Assembly: GCA_015499985.1 (NCBI GenBank)
Contig: JAAAUF010000154.1
Location: forward strand, 1-53,281
Direction: 5' to 3'
Source: Haplosporangium gracile
Lineage: Eukaryota > Mortierellomycota > Mortierellomycetes > Mortierellales > Mortierellaceae
DNA: 53,281 nt
In this document: piece by piece, positions 21,651-32,721 of the stretch
Numbering within the stretch: the stretch's first letter is position 1
How the letters are laid out: every line of letters begins with the position of its first letter
The notes under the pieces: model-generated
Seen by the model: the letters and a program-made list of their open reading frames with translations, nothing else
Databases searched by the model: none
Told to the model about the DNA's origin: nothing
Translations under genes and position numbers: made by a program

Positions 21651-21987
21651 GGACCGTCCTCAGTTTTAGTCATTTGTTTATTGTTTTCCTTGTATCCTCC
21701 CTCTCGTTTGTAGACAATCGTTCCTCCTTTTTTTGTTTAGTCTTTTTCCTTTTTGTCATTACGATACCCTGTTGGATTGCATGCTGTTTTCTGTATGTCT
21801 GTTTAACAACTTTTTGCAAAGCAAAAAAAAAACTGTACAAAAAAAAAAAAAATATATTATTCTTTTTCCACACAAGAGTTTCTTCATGGGGTATTATTTG
21901 TTTATTCGTAAGATGCTATTTTTATCTCTTCGATTGATTCTGAACGCGANNNNNNNNNAAAAAGAAAAAAAAAAAAAAAAAAAAAGA
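21651..21987. other. Convergent 3' spacer with assembly gap
   Basis: 337 bp between two stops that face each other. It is very A/T-rich, with runs of A at 21823-21831 and 21839-21852, TTTATT at 21901 (possible poly(A) signal of the - strand DUF202 gene) and, just after the gap, a long A-rich run (21959-21985). Confidence 0.6.
21950..21958. other. Assembly gap (9 N)
   Basis: Nine N bases next to a long A-rich run. The size is probably a placeholder or the result of collapsed homopolymer reads. The gap lies 30 bp past the DUF202 gene's stop, so coding sequence is not affected. Confidence 0.95.
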
Positions 21988-24741
21988 TTAGATTTCCAAT
22001 GCTCCTCCTTGATGCCCATTGTAAAAGTTGAAGCCGTCGTCGCTACCGTCCTCCTTCATCAACTTGAACACCGTCACTACAACACAATAAAAAAGACAAA
22101 AAGTGTTAGTATCCATAAGGCGTTTTTCACATAGACAGCAGCACAAAAGAGAGAGGGGGAGAGAGAGAGAGAGAGAGAGAAAGGGACTTACAGGCAACAT
22201 TGGTGGCGAAGGCGGCAAAAAGCGCCATAAACAGAATCGACGGCCCCACACGATCATAATACAACACATCCAATCTAAACTGCTTCATCCACCGATCCCT
22301 CAAATGGAAAATCGTTGTCGCATACACCAACGTCGACATGGCTACCAGTACTAAAACCAGCCCGACTCGGAGACCCATGGATTTTCCGAAACTGAGGAGC
22401 GTGAGGGCCATGGAGCCGAGGAGGAGTCCGAATTTTATCCAGTGCATGTAGGTGCGCTCGTTGGAGAAGAAGGCTTTTGCATCAGGGCGCTTGGGACCCT
22501 TTTTGCCGTTGCGACGAGGGCCTCGTGAGACTGTGGTGGTGCTGAAAGTAGGTCGGAAATTGCCATAGAACCCGGTTCCGCGACCGGAAAGTCCTTGGAA
22601 TGTTAGGCGGCGTGGGGCGACGGAGACTGGGTTGTGGTTGTTGGTTCCTTGGGGTCCTGATTTCTCAGAGTCTCTATCGAGAGCTGAGAATGACGAGGAT
22701 AAAGGCGAGCGAGCATCGAGATCGGCCCAGCGGATGAATCGGCGCATGCCTCGCGCACGGAGTGGAGTCTTGCTGTTCGATAAAGAACTAGCCCCATTTC
22801 CACAAATTGTCGACATCTCCGAGGCGGCACCCGTGGCGCGATGGATGAACGTTTCAGGCGGATCTGAAGGTGACAGGGCATAGACAGAAGAAGTTGTCGT
22901 CCCCGTAATGGCAGAGAAGCCCGAGGTAGTGCTTGGAGCATACGAGGAGGTCCCAGACCCGGCGGTCATGACCGAATGGACCGAGGTTATGGTCGTACAC
23001 GAGGTGGGGGACAGGATCGAGTTAGAGAACTTCGAATATCTGCTGGCGTCCATTACATATCCTGCTTGTCGTCTTTCGTTACCTCCACTGGCTTGTTGTT
23101 GGACGCGTTGGAGGTGGCGGTTGAAGAAGTGCATAGAGTGTGTGCCGTCCATTTCTTGGCTGTTTCGTTTCGCGGCCGCCAGACCCGCGGTGCTAACGGC
23201 CAGGGTTGAGGATATTGAGTTACCAGCCGCAGGGTGGTTGGAGTCATACAAGTTCTTCTCCTGCTCATGCGGCTGTTGTTGAACTTCCTGTTGTTGCTGC
23301 TCGAGTTGAAGCTGCTGCGATAGACTGATACTCTGGATACGTCGACGGTAAGCCGAGTAATGGCTCTTGCCGCCAGTACGACTACTGTTGGTCCGACGGG
23401 CCGATCGATGGACATGCAGGCTCCCAGTCTGATCATCCACCTCACTCTCCATTTCTACTTCTGTATCTGTAGACGCCGATGAGGACTGGTCATCCTCATC
23501 TGACCACGGTCCTCCTCCTGGGGCGGTGGGAGGTACGGGGAGCCCAGAAGAGAACGTCGACATTGGAGTCGAAGGCGGCAAGAGGACTGGTCGCGAAGAT
23601 GTCTGTCGGGGAGTATTAGACTCTGACGATGGTGCGGTGGGCTCCTCAATCTTGAAATCTTCTTCTGTGGCTACAGTATCGACCTTGACTCCGATGTCCC
23701 TCTTGCCCAGTGACACTGGCGCCAGTGTGGGGGAGGGCTGGCTGTAGAGGGTATCGATTCCAAACATCGACTCAAGAGGCGGTTCAATCGACCTAGCCGA
23801 CATCAACACTTGCTGCTGCTCTTGCCGCTCCTGAGATCCAGACGTTGACCAAACATGGCTCCCAAACGCAGAAGCAATCACACTTGCCGCTGCATCTACC
23901 ACCATCCCAGCACTCGATCTCATCGACGAACCAGACGACGGCGACGACGACGACGGGGAAGAAATAGCACTCGTAGATTGAGATGGTTGCTGGTAGAGCA
24001 TCCACGGGATACCTTTCTGCTCTGACGAGTATGGTTCAAATACCAGACCATGATTATTGTCGTTCGGTCCAGAAGATGAAGCTTCAATGCCAAAGTGTTG
24101 GGACGAATATGAAGAGGAAGAAGAGGGAGGCTGGAGGGAGGAGTGTTTGGTGTTGACGGGGGTTTTAAACGACTCGACGACGACCCCCTGGAGTTGGTTG
24201 GGGCTGACGAGCGCGTGCCTGGATTGAGAGCGCCAGAGAGAGGGCTGCTGGAGCGTTTCGACTTTCAATGGAGGCCGATGACATTTGCTGTGATTGGCCG
24301 TAGATGTTTGTGATGATGTTGGAGTCTCCTGAGGTGGTAGAGAGGCAGCGGGCGAGACTGAAACAGAGCAAGGTTCTTCTTCTACCGCCTGTTTTCCATC
24401 TTCTGATCTTCTTGCTGATGGTGCTGGCACGGGCGCTGTGTCTGAAGTGGTTGCTGTCGAGTTGAAGAGTAGTTGAGATTGCAAGAACATTTGCCTGATA
24501 GCTTTCACAGGTGGCTTGATCGTTCTTAGGGGTCTAAGCGCAGGTGCTGCAGGCAAAGTTCAAAAAAAAATGCTAGGTAAGTACACTGGCATTCGCTGTG
24601 CAAATGAACAGACAAGAATATAAGTAGATGTTGATGGAAGGTATGTATACCATTGGCAAGGGTGTTAAGGGAAGTGGCGGACGACGACGGGCTGGCGTGC
24701 TTGCTCGATGGGGACCCAAATGGATCGGGAGTGATACGCAT
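21988..24741 (-). CDS. DUF202 / VTC1-like membrane protein with long disordered N-terminus
   Basis: Three exons on - (24651-24741, 22192-24546, 21988-22076) encode 844 residues. The C-terminal domain (about 715-825) is DUF202, the membrane unit of the vacuolar transporter chaperone: KAFFSNERTYMHWIKFG matches the FFANERTFLHW signature of Vtc1. It is followed by three hydrophobic spans (LLLGSMALTLLSFG; VGLVLVLVAMSTLVYATTIF; GPSILFMALFAAFATNVAL), with the RWMKQFRLD and YYDRVGP loops between spans 2 and 3. In yeast the VTC complex makes polyphosphate and translocates it into the vacuole; DUF202 forms the channel part. What is odd is the N-terminus: about 700 Ser/Pro/Gln-rich residues where Vtc1 has about 25. 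It has no visible SPX domain or VTC4-type polymerase core. Exon 1 is tiny and starts MRITPDPFGSP; frames upstream of it are pyrimidine-tract artefacts. The last intron starts with a (GA)n run. Function as a VTC subunit is inference. Confidence 0.85.
22159..22180. repeat. (GA)n microsatellite in a DUF202-gene intron
   Basis: A pure 22 bp GA repeat, CT on the coding strand, lies about 10 bp inside the last intron from its donor site. Confidence 0.9.
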
Positions 24742-25451
24742 AGGATGGGCGTACGGGGATATGGAGTTGGTCTGGGAAGGTGATGTGGTTGAATTGTAGT
24801 AAGGGAGGAAGGATCGAATAAATGGTAGTGGTGGGAAGAGGAGATGGTGTGGTGTGAAGGGAAGGAAGAAGGAAGAAGGAAGTGGATAAGAAAAGGGAGG
24901 GGGTGCGAGAGAGAGAGAAAGAGAGGGCGAGGGGACGAACAAGGCCTGGGCCCAGCAAAGGACAACGGACAAAAGAAAAATGATAGACGGAGAATGGGGA
25001 AAAAAAAGAGAGAGAAAGCAGAGAGTGAGAGTATGCCTAACAACCGTAAGCGGATGCATGCAGATCTGCAACGACAAACGGCGACAGCAGTGACGATGAA
25101 GAGGGATGGACACAAACGATCAATAAGTGTGAATAATGTATGTATGCGAGTGTGGGTGCGGAAGTGAAGGCTAGATGAGGATAGTCGATTGTCATTCAGG
25201 CTGGTAGGAACGAAAACATCGCACGCGTTCAATTTAGAATTTGGAATCACCATTGTCGTGCTTTATCTCTCATTATCCCCCTTTTTACTTCTATTGCGAA
25301 TAAAAACAGCACTTGTCCATCTACTTTTTTCTGTAACGGATTCAGTTTTTTGTTTGTGTTGGCAACTGTGGCATTTGTGTATGAGTGGATCATGGTCGTA
25401 TCATTGAATAGATAGGCAAAAAGGATTGTGTATTGTGACCACGACAAAAGA

Positions 25452-25457
25452 TTTATT
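25452..25457 (-). terminator. Candidate poly(A) signal of the CotH gene
   Basis: AATAAA on the gene strand, about 92 nt past the stop codon and beyond the (GTT)n run. Confidence 0.45.
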
Positions 25458-25504
25458 TACAAGTGTCTGTAACGAAAGACTGATAGCATGATTATTTCTA
25501 TGGG

Positions 25505-25530
25505 GTTGTTGTTGTTGTTGTTGTTGTTGT
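25505..25530. repeat. (GTT)n microsatellite in the CotH 3' flank
   Basis: About eight GTT units lie 19 bp past the CotH stop, probably within the 3' untranslated region as AAC repeats. Confidence 0.85.
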
Positions 25531-25548
25531 GTTGTTCACTAATTTTTC

Positions 25549-27670
25549 TTAAAGGACAAAGAAGACTACGGCGGCAATGGCTCCGAGGACCGTCCATTGG
25601 CTCTTCAAGGTCTGGGTAGCGCTGGAAGCCATTGTGTCCTTTTGGGTAATACCGTTGATTGACAATGTTGTCGAGGAACCAGCCTTCTTGGGGACAGCAG
25701 CGACAGGGGTGGCGTCCTTAGTGGTATCACCTCTAGCGTTAGGTACTGCAGCCTGGGAGACGGTGGTGGCCTGGTTGGCAACGGCAGCGCCAAAGGGAGA
25801 GTTGAGGGTGGTCATCTTGTGGAGAGCAGCCTTGCTGGCAGTACCGGTCTGGACTTTGAACTTGAGACTCTTCTGAACCTCAGCAGTGCGCTTCTCGATC
25901 CAGTCCATCAAACCCCAGTTGCCCTTGGTGCCCTTCTTGAAACCCTTGTGCAAGTCCTCGGCGGTGAACTTTTCGCTCTTGCCCTTGGAGACACGGGGCT
26001 GGACACGGTCCCAAGCGACATCTTCCTGGATCATCTTCTTGTAGGCCTCCATACGAGGGGCCAGAGCCTCAGGCTTAAAGACAGTGTTGACAGTGTCCTT
26101 GAGGATCTGCTCAAAGCGGGCGTTGATCTGAGGAGTCTCCATGATCAGCTTCTGGGCCAGGGGGGACTCGAAGCCATCTTCGTTCTTTTTTGGGATCGCG
26201 CGGTAGGACTGGATTTCGCCCTCGAAGGATGTGCCAAAGGTGTCGTCAAAGTCGGTAGGGAGCCAGATCCACTTGTTTGTGAGGGGGTCGTGATACATCT
26301 GGTAGTTCGAGCCAGATTTCCAGTAGGCATCCCAGGAACCGGCAAGGTGCTCCATTGCCATACTTCTCAAGAACACATCCAGGTCCATTCTCTGCTCCCA
26401 GTAGGCAATGGGGTCCTTGACCTTCTTGGGATTGTAGTCCTTGAGATCCTTCATAAAGGTAATCAAGTCCGCCATCAGGTCGTCCTTAGGGTTCTTTCCG
26501 GGCAGAATGTTCTTGTATACGTCGTCGACGACGTAGCTCTTGGTGGTGGGTCCGAGCCACTCGAGGTTGCCCTCGTGTCCGCAGCAAGAGTTCATCTTCC
26601 AGAGAGCACCGGGCTTGACCTTCTTGACGTTGGGGTGGAGAACCTTTTTGATCCAATGCTTCTTCATCTCTTCCATGGCAACGTAGAGACCGATGGGCTG
26701 GTTGTTGAGGAAGAAGCGGACATAGGCAGCCTGCTGGGCAGGGACACCGAGGGAGTTGAGGATATCGACGTAGAGCTTCTCGCGCATCATGGTGGCGTCG
26801 GTCTCTTCGCTGCGGAGCTTGAGCGTGGAGAGGTCGAGGAGACGGTCCTTCTTGGGGAACTTGAACTGGTAGGCAAGCTTGGCGTACTCGCGAGCAGACG
26901 CACCAGACAAGTTGAAGGTGACATTGCTAATCTTGATATTTTCATTCGCACTGAGAAGTAGAAGCAGAAGAGAAAGAACGAATTAGAAAGGATTGTCGCG
27001 TGCGTACGTTTCTTACTCGCTGCTCATTTGCCGTATCGCAATGTATCAATCGCCAAAACTTACCCAATGTACTGGAAATCGACTTTGATGGGATCGGGGT
27101 GAAAGCCTTCACCACCCTTATTAAGGTACTTGATTTTGGCAGGATCACCCTCGACAAAAATGTTTCCGATAAACCCTTCTCTAAAAAAGGGCGAGTTTTG
27201 CTCCAGCTTGTTATCATAGACCTGAGGAAGAGGAGGCAGGTTGTGGAGGGTATGCAAGCGATCAAAGAACTCGTTGGGGGTACGGATGGCACCTTCAGGC
27301 AACTTGCGTTCCTCTTTTTCTTTCTTGCCAACTTTACCGCTCTCCTCCAGCTGGACATACTTGTAGTTGAGAGGTCCATCGACGTCGGCGACATTAGCGG
27401 ACCAGAGAGGGTAGGTGTCCTCGGTGGTGGTGAGTTTTGTGAGCTTGCCGTTAACCATGACGCCGAAGGAGTCTCCGTCATCTTCACGGAGACCGACAAC
27501 ATTGAATGTTACTGTGAGTTTTGATAAAGGTAGAGAAAACGAAAAGTACAGAGTTAGTTGCCAGGCAGATTGATTGTTTCTTCATAAAGGAGAGTTCTTT
27601 TCTTTTCTTTCTTACCATCGGCCAGAGCCATGGCAGCGCAAGCTGTCAATCCGAGAAGGAGGCGAACCAT
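25549..27670 (-). CDS. CotH-family secreted kinase, GPI-anchored
   Basis: Three exons on - (27616-27670, 27064-27511, 25549-26950) encode 634 residues. Exon 1 is a signal peptide (MVRLLLGLTACAAMALAD). Residues 19-165 form a beta-rich N-terminal region. The CotH domain spans roughly 170-540, with AYVRFFLNNQPIGLYVAMEE, a CCGHEG pair, EHLAGSWDAYWKSGSNYQMY (about 370-390) and WLPTDFDDTFG (about 397-407), the last holding the metal-binding aspartates typical of the atypical CotH kinases. The C-terminus has a Ser/Thr-rich stretch and a final hydrophobic tail (VLGAIAAVVFFVL), a standard GPI-anchor signal. CotH proteins occur in spore-forming bacteria as spore-coat kinases and are expanded in Mucoromycota as cell-surface proteins, where some Mucorales members act as host-binding surface proteins. 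No such role can be inferred here. The gene faces away from STS1 across 1.5 kb. A TTTATT poly(A) signal stands at 25452. Confidence 0.93.
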
Positions 27671-29184
27671 TGTGTAGTTTCACGTGGTATGGGGTATGGG
27701 GTATAGCGATTGGATATCGAGTTAGAGTGATGAGGAGAGGAGGTCGTGAAGTGAAAAATTGAGGGGTGGTGTAGGTAGTGGAGGTATGACAAAGACGAAG
27801 GCGAGAGGAGAAGTGAAAGGGTAGAAGAAGAAAAGAAAAAGAAAAAAAGAACGAGAATGAAGAAGATATATAAGAAAAGAGAGAAAGAGAGAGTGAGGAA
27901 TGTCTGGGCGATGAGCTGTGAGCGGTATGCAGCAGAAAGCGTTCGAATGGACGATAGGTGAGGTGGACTGAACAGAATTCTCTTTTGACCTTGGAGTTGT
28001 CATCTCCATACCTTTCATCTATGTCTCGTGCAGTCCATGGACCTAAGCAAACATCCTCCAGTGAACAAAATGAGTCGTATGCATACTTTACACACACACA
28101 CGCACACACCACATATACTCCACCCTACTTGTCCATCGATGCATGCATAGACGAGCATCTTTGTCGAGTGCATCAGAATCTGCTGTCAGCCCACCCTTCC
28201 TTTTTTTCTTACGATCTCGAAAAGGGCTAGAAACAGGACGAGAGAAAGAATGAGGGCATGACAGCAGACTGATTGTCCAAGGAGGGGATCGAACAAAGGA
28301 TGCAAACTATACAGAACGTCCTTTTCTTTTCTTCGAAGATACAAGAACCAACCAGGATCGGATCGATAGGCTGCATGTTACTCCGCACCGTGGTTCCCGT
28401 TACAGTAGTTGAGCGTTTTATTCTGCTGTCCTTTTTTTTGCATGCAAGGATAAAATTTGATTAGCGCACAGGCCAACTCCTGTGTATCTCCATTTTCGAT
28501 CAGCGATCAGCAGTGACCAATCAAATTTATCGATTTTTGGGTCGTCACCGAATCATATTTTGATGCTTGTTTGAGAAAGAGAAGGTCTTGATTATATCAC
28601 ATGATGGAATGACAAATCGATCGCACAAGCTACCAGTCCACCCAGCAGCTCAAATCCCATCCATCCATCCATCCATCACCCTTGTCGCTTCCAGTCTACC
28701 AGTCGCTTTTTTTTTTTTTTTTTTTCTTCTTTTGTGTCCAGCCGTCTTGCACTCGTCCTTCTCTTCTCTCTCTTCCCCACCACCTTCTTTGCCTCGCCAA
28801 CCTTCTCTTTTCCTTATTCCCTTACCTTTCTTTCCCCCTTCTATCGCCTTCACACGTCTTGTTATTCATTCGCTCATCACACTCACTCACATACGCACTC
28901 CCTCACTTACACACTTACACACTTACACACACACTCACACACACACACACACGCAAGCCTCCCCTCCTCCTTACTCCATCACCCTTCCCTTCCTTGTTTC
29001 TTCCTGCCTTTCTTCTCTCTCTCTCGTTCTCTTCCTCGGCTCTACACAACTTCCTTCTCTCTTTCTCGCACACACTCTTCTCTCTTTCTCGCACACACTC
29101 TTCTCTCTTGTACTTACCCTAATCCTCCACTCCCCTCTTTCAACTTTTAACCCTTCAACCTTCCTCCTCCTTCTTCTTCCCCAA
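27671..29184. promoter_or_regulatory. Divergent promoter region, CotH / STS1
   Basis: 1.5 kb between two divergent starts. It holds a GA-rich block next to CotH (27730-27900), a short CA run near 28093, (CCAT)n at 28657-28677, a T-run at 28707-28725, a CA-type microsatellite at 28926-28953, and a long pyrimidine leader (28985-29180) with a repeated unit around 29068-29107 (CACACACTCTTCTCTCTTTC type). No gene seen; the long frames across it are repeat artefacts. Confidence 0.5.
28926..28953. repeat. (CA)n microsatellite upstream of STS1
   Basis: An imperfect CA repeat with one CACT interruption, preceded by several TTACACAC units from 28905. It lies about 230 bp before the STS1 start codon. 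Confidence 0.85.
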
Positions 29185-31268
29185 ATGGGTGACAGTCCAT
29201 GCTTTGCAATCCCCCACGCCCACTCGCCCTCTGCGTTCCAGCACCCGCACCAGTTCAACGGCTCCCTTGCCCAGCCCCGTCTGCCCCTCCACCACCACCA
29301 ACGCCATCTCGGTAACCCTCACCACACCATGGACACTCCTCGCTGTAAGTTGCTTTCCCCTCTCTCTCTGTCGATGGAGTGCACAAGCTCCCCTTTATTG
29401 CCTCCAATAAATATACTATCACTGCTATCGCACAAGCATCCACACTAATCCAACGCTTATTTTTTTTGTTGCCTTCCTTCCTTCCCTTCTTCCTTGCCAC
29501 TTGTCTGGCCGTCTCCTTTTCTATCCTGTCGTATTCCCTCCTCCCTCCTTTCTCGCTCTGTTGCCCCATTTGACTTTTCCTTCATTTGGATTCACCAGCG
29601 ACGCTTAAACGCAAACCGAGCGAGGACATCGATAGCCCCATGCCCTCGTCTGGTCCTCCTTCGCCCTCAGAGAACAATAGTGACAGCAACAACGATCAGG
29701 CCAAGGTCAAACGTGTCCGTACCACCATTCAACGGGTCTCGAAGCAAAAGACTGTCTCAAAGTTGATTGGTAAAGTCCATGAGTTTCATTTTCTAGCTTT
29801 TCTTTTAGCCCAGTGGTATTCCCTTTGCCCTTCCTCCGTATGACTCGAAACGTGTCCCTCTTCCACGCATACGCACTCCAATTGAACGACGGAGCAACCT
29901 ACTCATTGGAGCCAAGTGTGATCTGCTCCGCCTTTTTATTTCTTTTATTTTAAATGTTACGGGTTTTCTGACGAATCGTCCGACTTACACCATCTCTTTT
30001 CGCCCTCTTGTTTAACTTGCTTGCTCTGCTATTAGGCACCCTTACCAATGCACAGTTGATAAACCTTGTCAACACCCTCGTCGATAGTCACCCGTCCCTC
30101 GCAGAGGATATTAGCAACCTCGTCCCCCGTCCCACCGTTGCCTCTGTGCAACCCTACCTTGCCGCCCTCGAGACAAAGATGCAGGAGTCCTTCCCCTACA
30201 CGAAGTGGGGCCCCGGCCGTGATGACTATTCCTTTAACAGAGTCAAGCCTGCTTTGGACGAGCTTGTCGTAAGTAGATGCAAAGCAATTAATGCCCTTCA
30301 CATTTTTTTTTGGAGTGTTCATTTGTGTACATGCATGATAGATATGATGGATATGGGAAAGGAAAGGGCAGAGGGGCTACGCAATCTTAGCTTACGCAGC
30401 CGGACAAACCAAAATGCTAATTGTGAGCTAAACAGAGCCCCCCCCCCCCAAGAGCAAAAGAAGTCGTGACAACGAACATTCTTACAAAAATAGCCGTTGT
30501 TTCTAACCCTCTGTTCTTTTTGTTCTTGCTTTTAGGAGAACCTCGTGGACTATACCAACCATTTCACATCGCCTCCAGAGTTCCCGACCACATCATTCTC
30601 GTTCCTTCATATCGCCACAGAGTTCTGCCATCGCCTGCCAAATTGGGACAATCCCGCCAACAACGAACACAAATCGAACTTGTACAAGTCTCTTGCAGAC
30701 TTCTGGATCAAAGCCATTCAGGATGCCAGCAGCAGACTGGAGGAAGGCAAGATCTATGGCCAGATGACTGTCCAGGAATGGGCCAAAAAGTAAGTACAAT
30801 CATCATGCTTGTGGGATTATGAACAACATGCATTTATCAAACTTTGTCAGTAGTGATAGAACACATTTTTTGTTAACCAAAATCCCTTCTTTTTTGGACG
30901 ATTTTATTAGCTTGGAGCAACACAACAACACATCACAGGGTATGTTCTCTTCCGCAATTGAAGAGTTCAAGACCAAGCTGGGATGGATCATTGGCATTCA
31001 CACGCCCGCGCCCAGCTTCTCGAGCTCATTATCCTCTGGAAGTCCACGCCCAAGCTACGGCGGCGCAATTTCAAATCACAACCACAGAAACAACGGCAGC
31101 AACCATACCAACAACGGCAGTAATGGCAGCAACTCTGCAGATGGGGCAGGATCCCCATATCAGGGTCAACACCATTCACAGCAGCTGCAGCAACAACATC
31201 AACAGTCGCAGCAGCAGCCACAGGCACTTGGACGCAATGCCGGTCTTGGATTTCACACTAGACGATAG
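29185..31268 (+). CDS. STS1: STS1/Cut8 nuclear proteasome tethering factor
   Basis: Five exons (29185-29344, 29599-29769, 30036-30268, 30536-30789, 30911-31268) encode 391 residues. Cut8/Sts1 anchors the 26S proteasome in the nucleus and at the nuclear envelope. The N-terminal 55 residues are His/Pro-rich. A nuclear-localisation-type patch (TLKRKPSED) and a second basic stretch (KVKRVRTTIQRVSKQK) follow; in Cut8 the lysine-rich N-terminal region binds the proteasome and is ubiquitinated. The six-helix core is clear: LTNAQLINLVNTLVDSHP, FPYTKWGPGRDDYSFNRV, PALDELVENLVDYTNHF, then the 14-3-3-like bundle FLHIATEFCHRLPNW and NLYKSLADFWIKAIQDA. The last exon ends the core (FKTKLGWIIGIH) and adds an Asn/Gln/His-rich disordered tail of about 85 residues. 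The start codon was chosen because its phase matches exon 2; the alternative frame in exon 1 would not join. Confident family call. Confidence 0.92.
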
Positions 31269-31685
31269 ACGTGCTGTCCTACTGTGCTAGGATGTTAATT
31301 GGGAGCATCTCGGTCTCGTTTGTCCTCTCCTCCTCTTGCATCATACAAATCATTGGAAACCGCCCCGCTGTCCGCCTCTTTCTTTTTCTTGGGTCACTAT
31401 CGACTTGCCTGTTTTTGTACATATCAAACCTTTATATCCCCTCATCCCTCCACTCACTCCCGTTCGCACTTTCATAGCTCCTCGCTCATTTCTTATTTTT
31501 TTCTCTTGCTGTTGTTTTACTTCTTTTTTGTTATTTTTCATTAGTATTGTTGCCTTGTACGCTCATTGTTCTTTCTTTCTTTCTTTCTTTCTTATTCTCT
31601 CAGATGCGTTATTACCTCTCTTGTGTTTTTACTCTCTCATCCTTTCATTCACTCATGACCCTCTCTTTGCTTCCTTGCTCTCTTG
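31269..31685. other. Convergent 3' spacer, STS1 / GH16 relic
   Basis: 417 bp, strongly T/C-rich, with a (TTTC)n run at 31570-31593. No gene is visible. Confidence 0.5.
31570..31593. repeat. (TTTC)n microsatellite
   Basis: About six TTTC units in the STS1 3' flank. Confidence 0.85.
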
Positions 31686-32721
31686 CTAAACATACAAACA
31701 TCCAATAAAAAAAACAAAAACAAAAACAAAAACAAAAAATATGCTACAATTTGGTTCCAATGGACCCTTGTGCCTTCCCACTGGTCGTAGAGTAAAGGAA
31801 TCTGAAGTGTGGTTAATGCGGTAACACTGAAATGTGTCTTTACAAGTAAAAATAACAAGAAAAAGTACATATAAGGGGTTTCTAGGAGCGTAACGAAGGT
31901 TGCAGAACTGGGTCTTGACCTCCTTTCCTCCAGAGAACAATGAGAAACGGCCGGCCCACTGGTCATCACCCTTGTTTGTCCAAGAGTTCAAAGCCAACTT
32001 GTACAAGTTCTTGCGAAGGTCCAATGTAGCGACATCGGACCGTTTATGGACCAGCTTCTTATCGACATACCAAGCCAAATACTCCTTCCGCCACTCGATC
32101 GTATAAGTGTGCCAACCCTTGGACGCATCAAACCCAAGCGGGATCTTGACAGGATGTTGGGCCCCACTCTTCCAGACGTTCATCCACCCGACCGTTGAGT
32201 TGAGGCCCGTCAACTCTACATCGATCTCTGAGGCGCCGTTTGGGGCGATGAGAAAGAAGCCCGAGACGTGGCCCTTTGTGCTGGTCGAGATCATGTCGAC
32301 CGAGTAGCGGCCATAATCAAGGTTTGTCTCGCGGGAGATGAGTTCTCCACAGGAGAACTGCTTCCTGCGGGATTTCTTGCCGATGGCGGTGGAGGTTCTT
32401 TGAGAGGTAGAGGTGATGGATTGGGCGATGTAGTTGCAGTTCCAGCTGGAGGGGCCAGTTTCGTTGGGGGATTATAAATTTCGTGATGAGAGGATTTGAT
32501 GCGGATGTAGCGTGATTGCCACTGGGGGTTTGGAAGGAGCCGGATTGGAGGGATTCGAAGAAGTCGGCGCGGGTTGCGGCGGCGGCGATAGAGATTATAG
32601 TGTTGGTATTGGATGAGGTTGGGTTGTGGGGCTGAGGAAGGGCGGCGGTGGTTATTGGGTGGATGATGCTGGAAGCGAGGGAGGCGATGAGTACCAGGGA
32701 CAGTGTGGAAAGGGACTTCGT
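31686..32721 (-). pseudogene. GH16 (Crh-like) glycosidase, probably broken copy
   Basis: This is a tandem duplicate of the intact GH16 gene 0.8 kb upstream on the same strand. The catalytic core is preserved: GYFSC-like FSCGELIS, YGRYSVDMIS, then SEIDVELTG with the E-x-D-x-E triad, GWMNVW, and WRKEYLAWYVD. Three things suggest loss of function. The codon matching the paralog's ATG AAG is ACG AAG (32719-32721), and I find no other usable in-frame ATG upstream. The frame breaks at a run of five C on the coding strand (plus strand 32466-32470): with four C the text reads FIIPNETGPSSWNCNY, aligning with FIIANGWGPERWGCAF of the paralog. And after CNLRYAP homology ends; the frame runs on into an (AAAAAC)n-derived Phe/Val tail instead of a Ser-rich GPI tail. 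A sequencing error at the C-run would explain the second point but not the others. It also lacks the paralog's intron. Confidence 0.65.
31707..31740. repeat. (AAAAAC)n microsatellite at the GH16 relic 3' end
   Basis: Four to five AAAAAC units. Read on - they produce an FVFVFVFV run at the end of the relic's open frame. Confidence 0.85.

Larger units (their letters stand above)
24742..25548. promoter_or_regulatory. Spacer between CotH 3' end and DUF202 5' end
   Basis: 807 bp. The half next to the DUF202 start is GA-rich on + (CT-rich on its own strand, 24840-25025), a likely promoter/leader. The other half is the CotH 3' flank with TTTATT at 25452 and a (GTT)n run at 25505-25530. The overlapping frames here are low complexity; no gene seen. 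Confidence 0.45.

Noticed and set aside
24526..25253. Long - frames upstream of the DUF202 start
   Set aside because: They translate a GA/CT-rich leader into Ser/Phe/Pro low complexity. Only the final 30 codons from the ATG at 24741 are kept as exon 1.
25819..26961. 380-codon open frame on + opposite the CotH gene
   Set aside because: It lies exactly antisense to the large CotH exon. The CotH strand has family motifs, signal peptide and GPI tail; the antisense frame has none and arises from codon bias.
28567..29448. Three overlapping + frames before STS1
   Set aside because: All run through T-runs, CA and CT microsatellites. The STS1 start inside one of them (29185) is kept because its phase joins exon 2.
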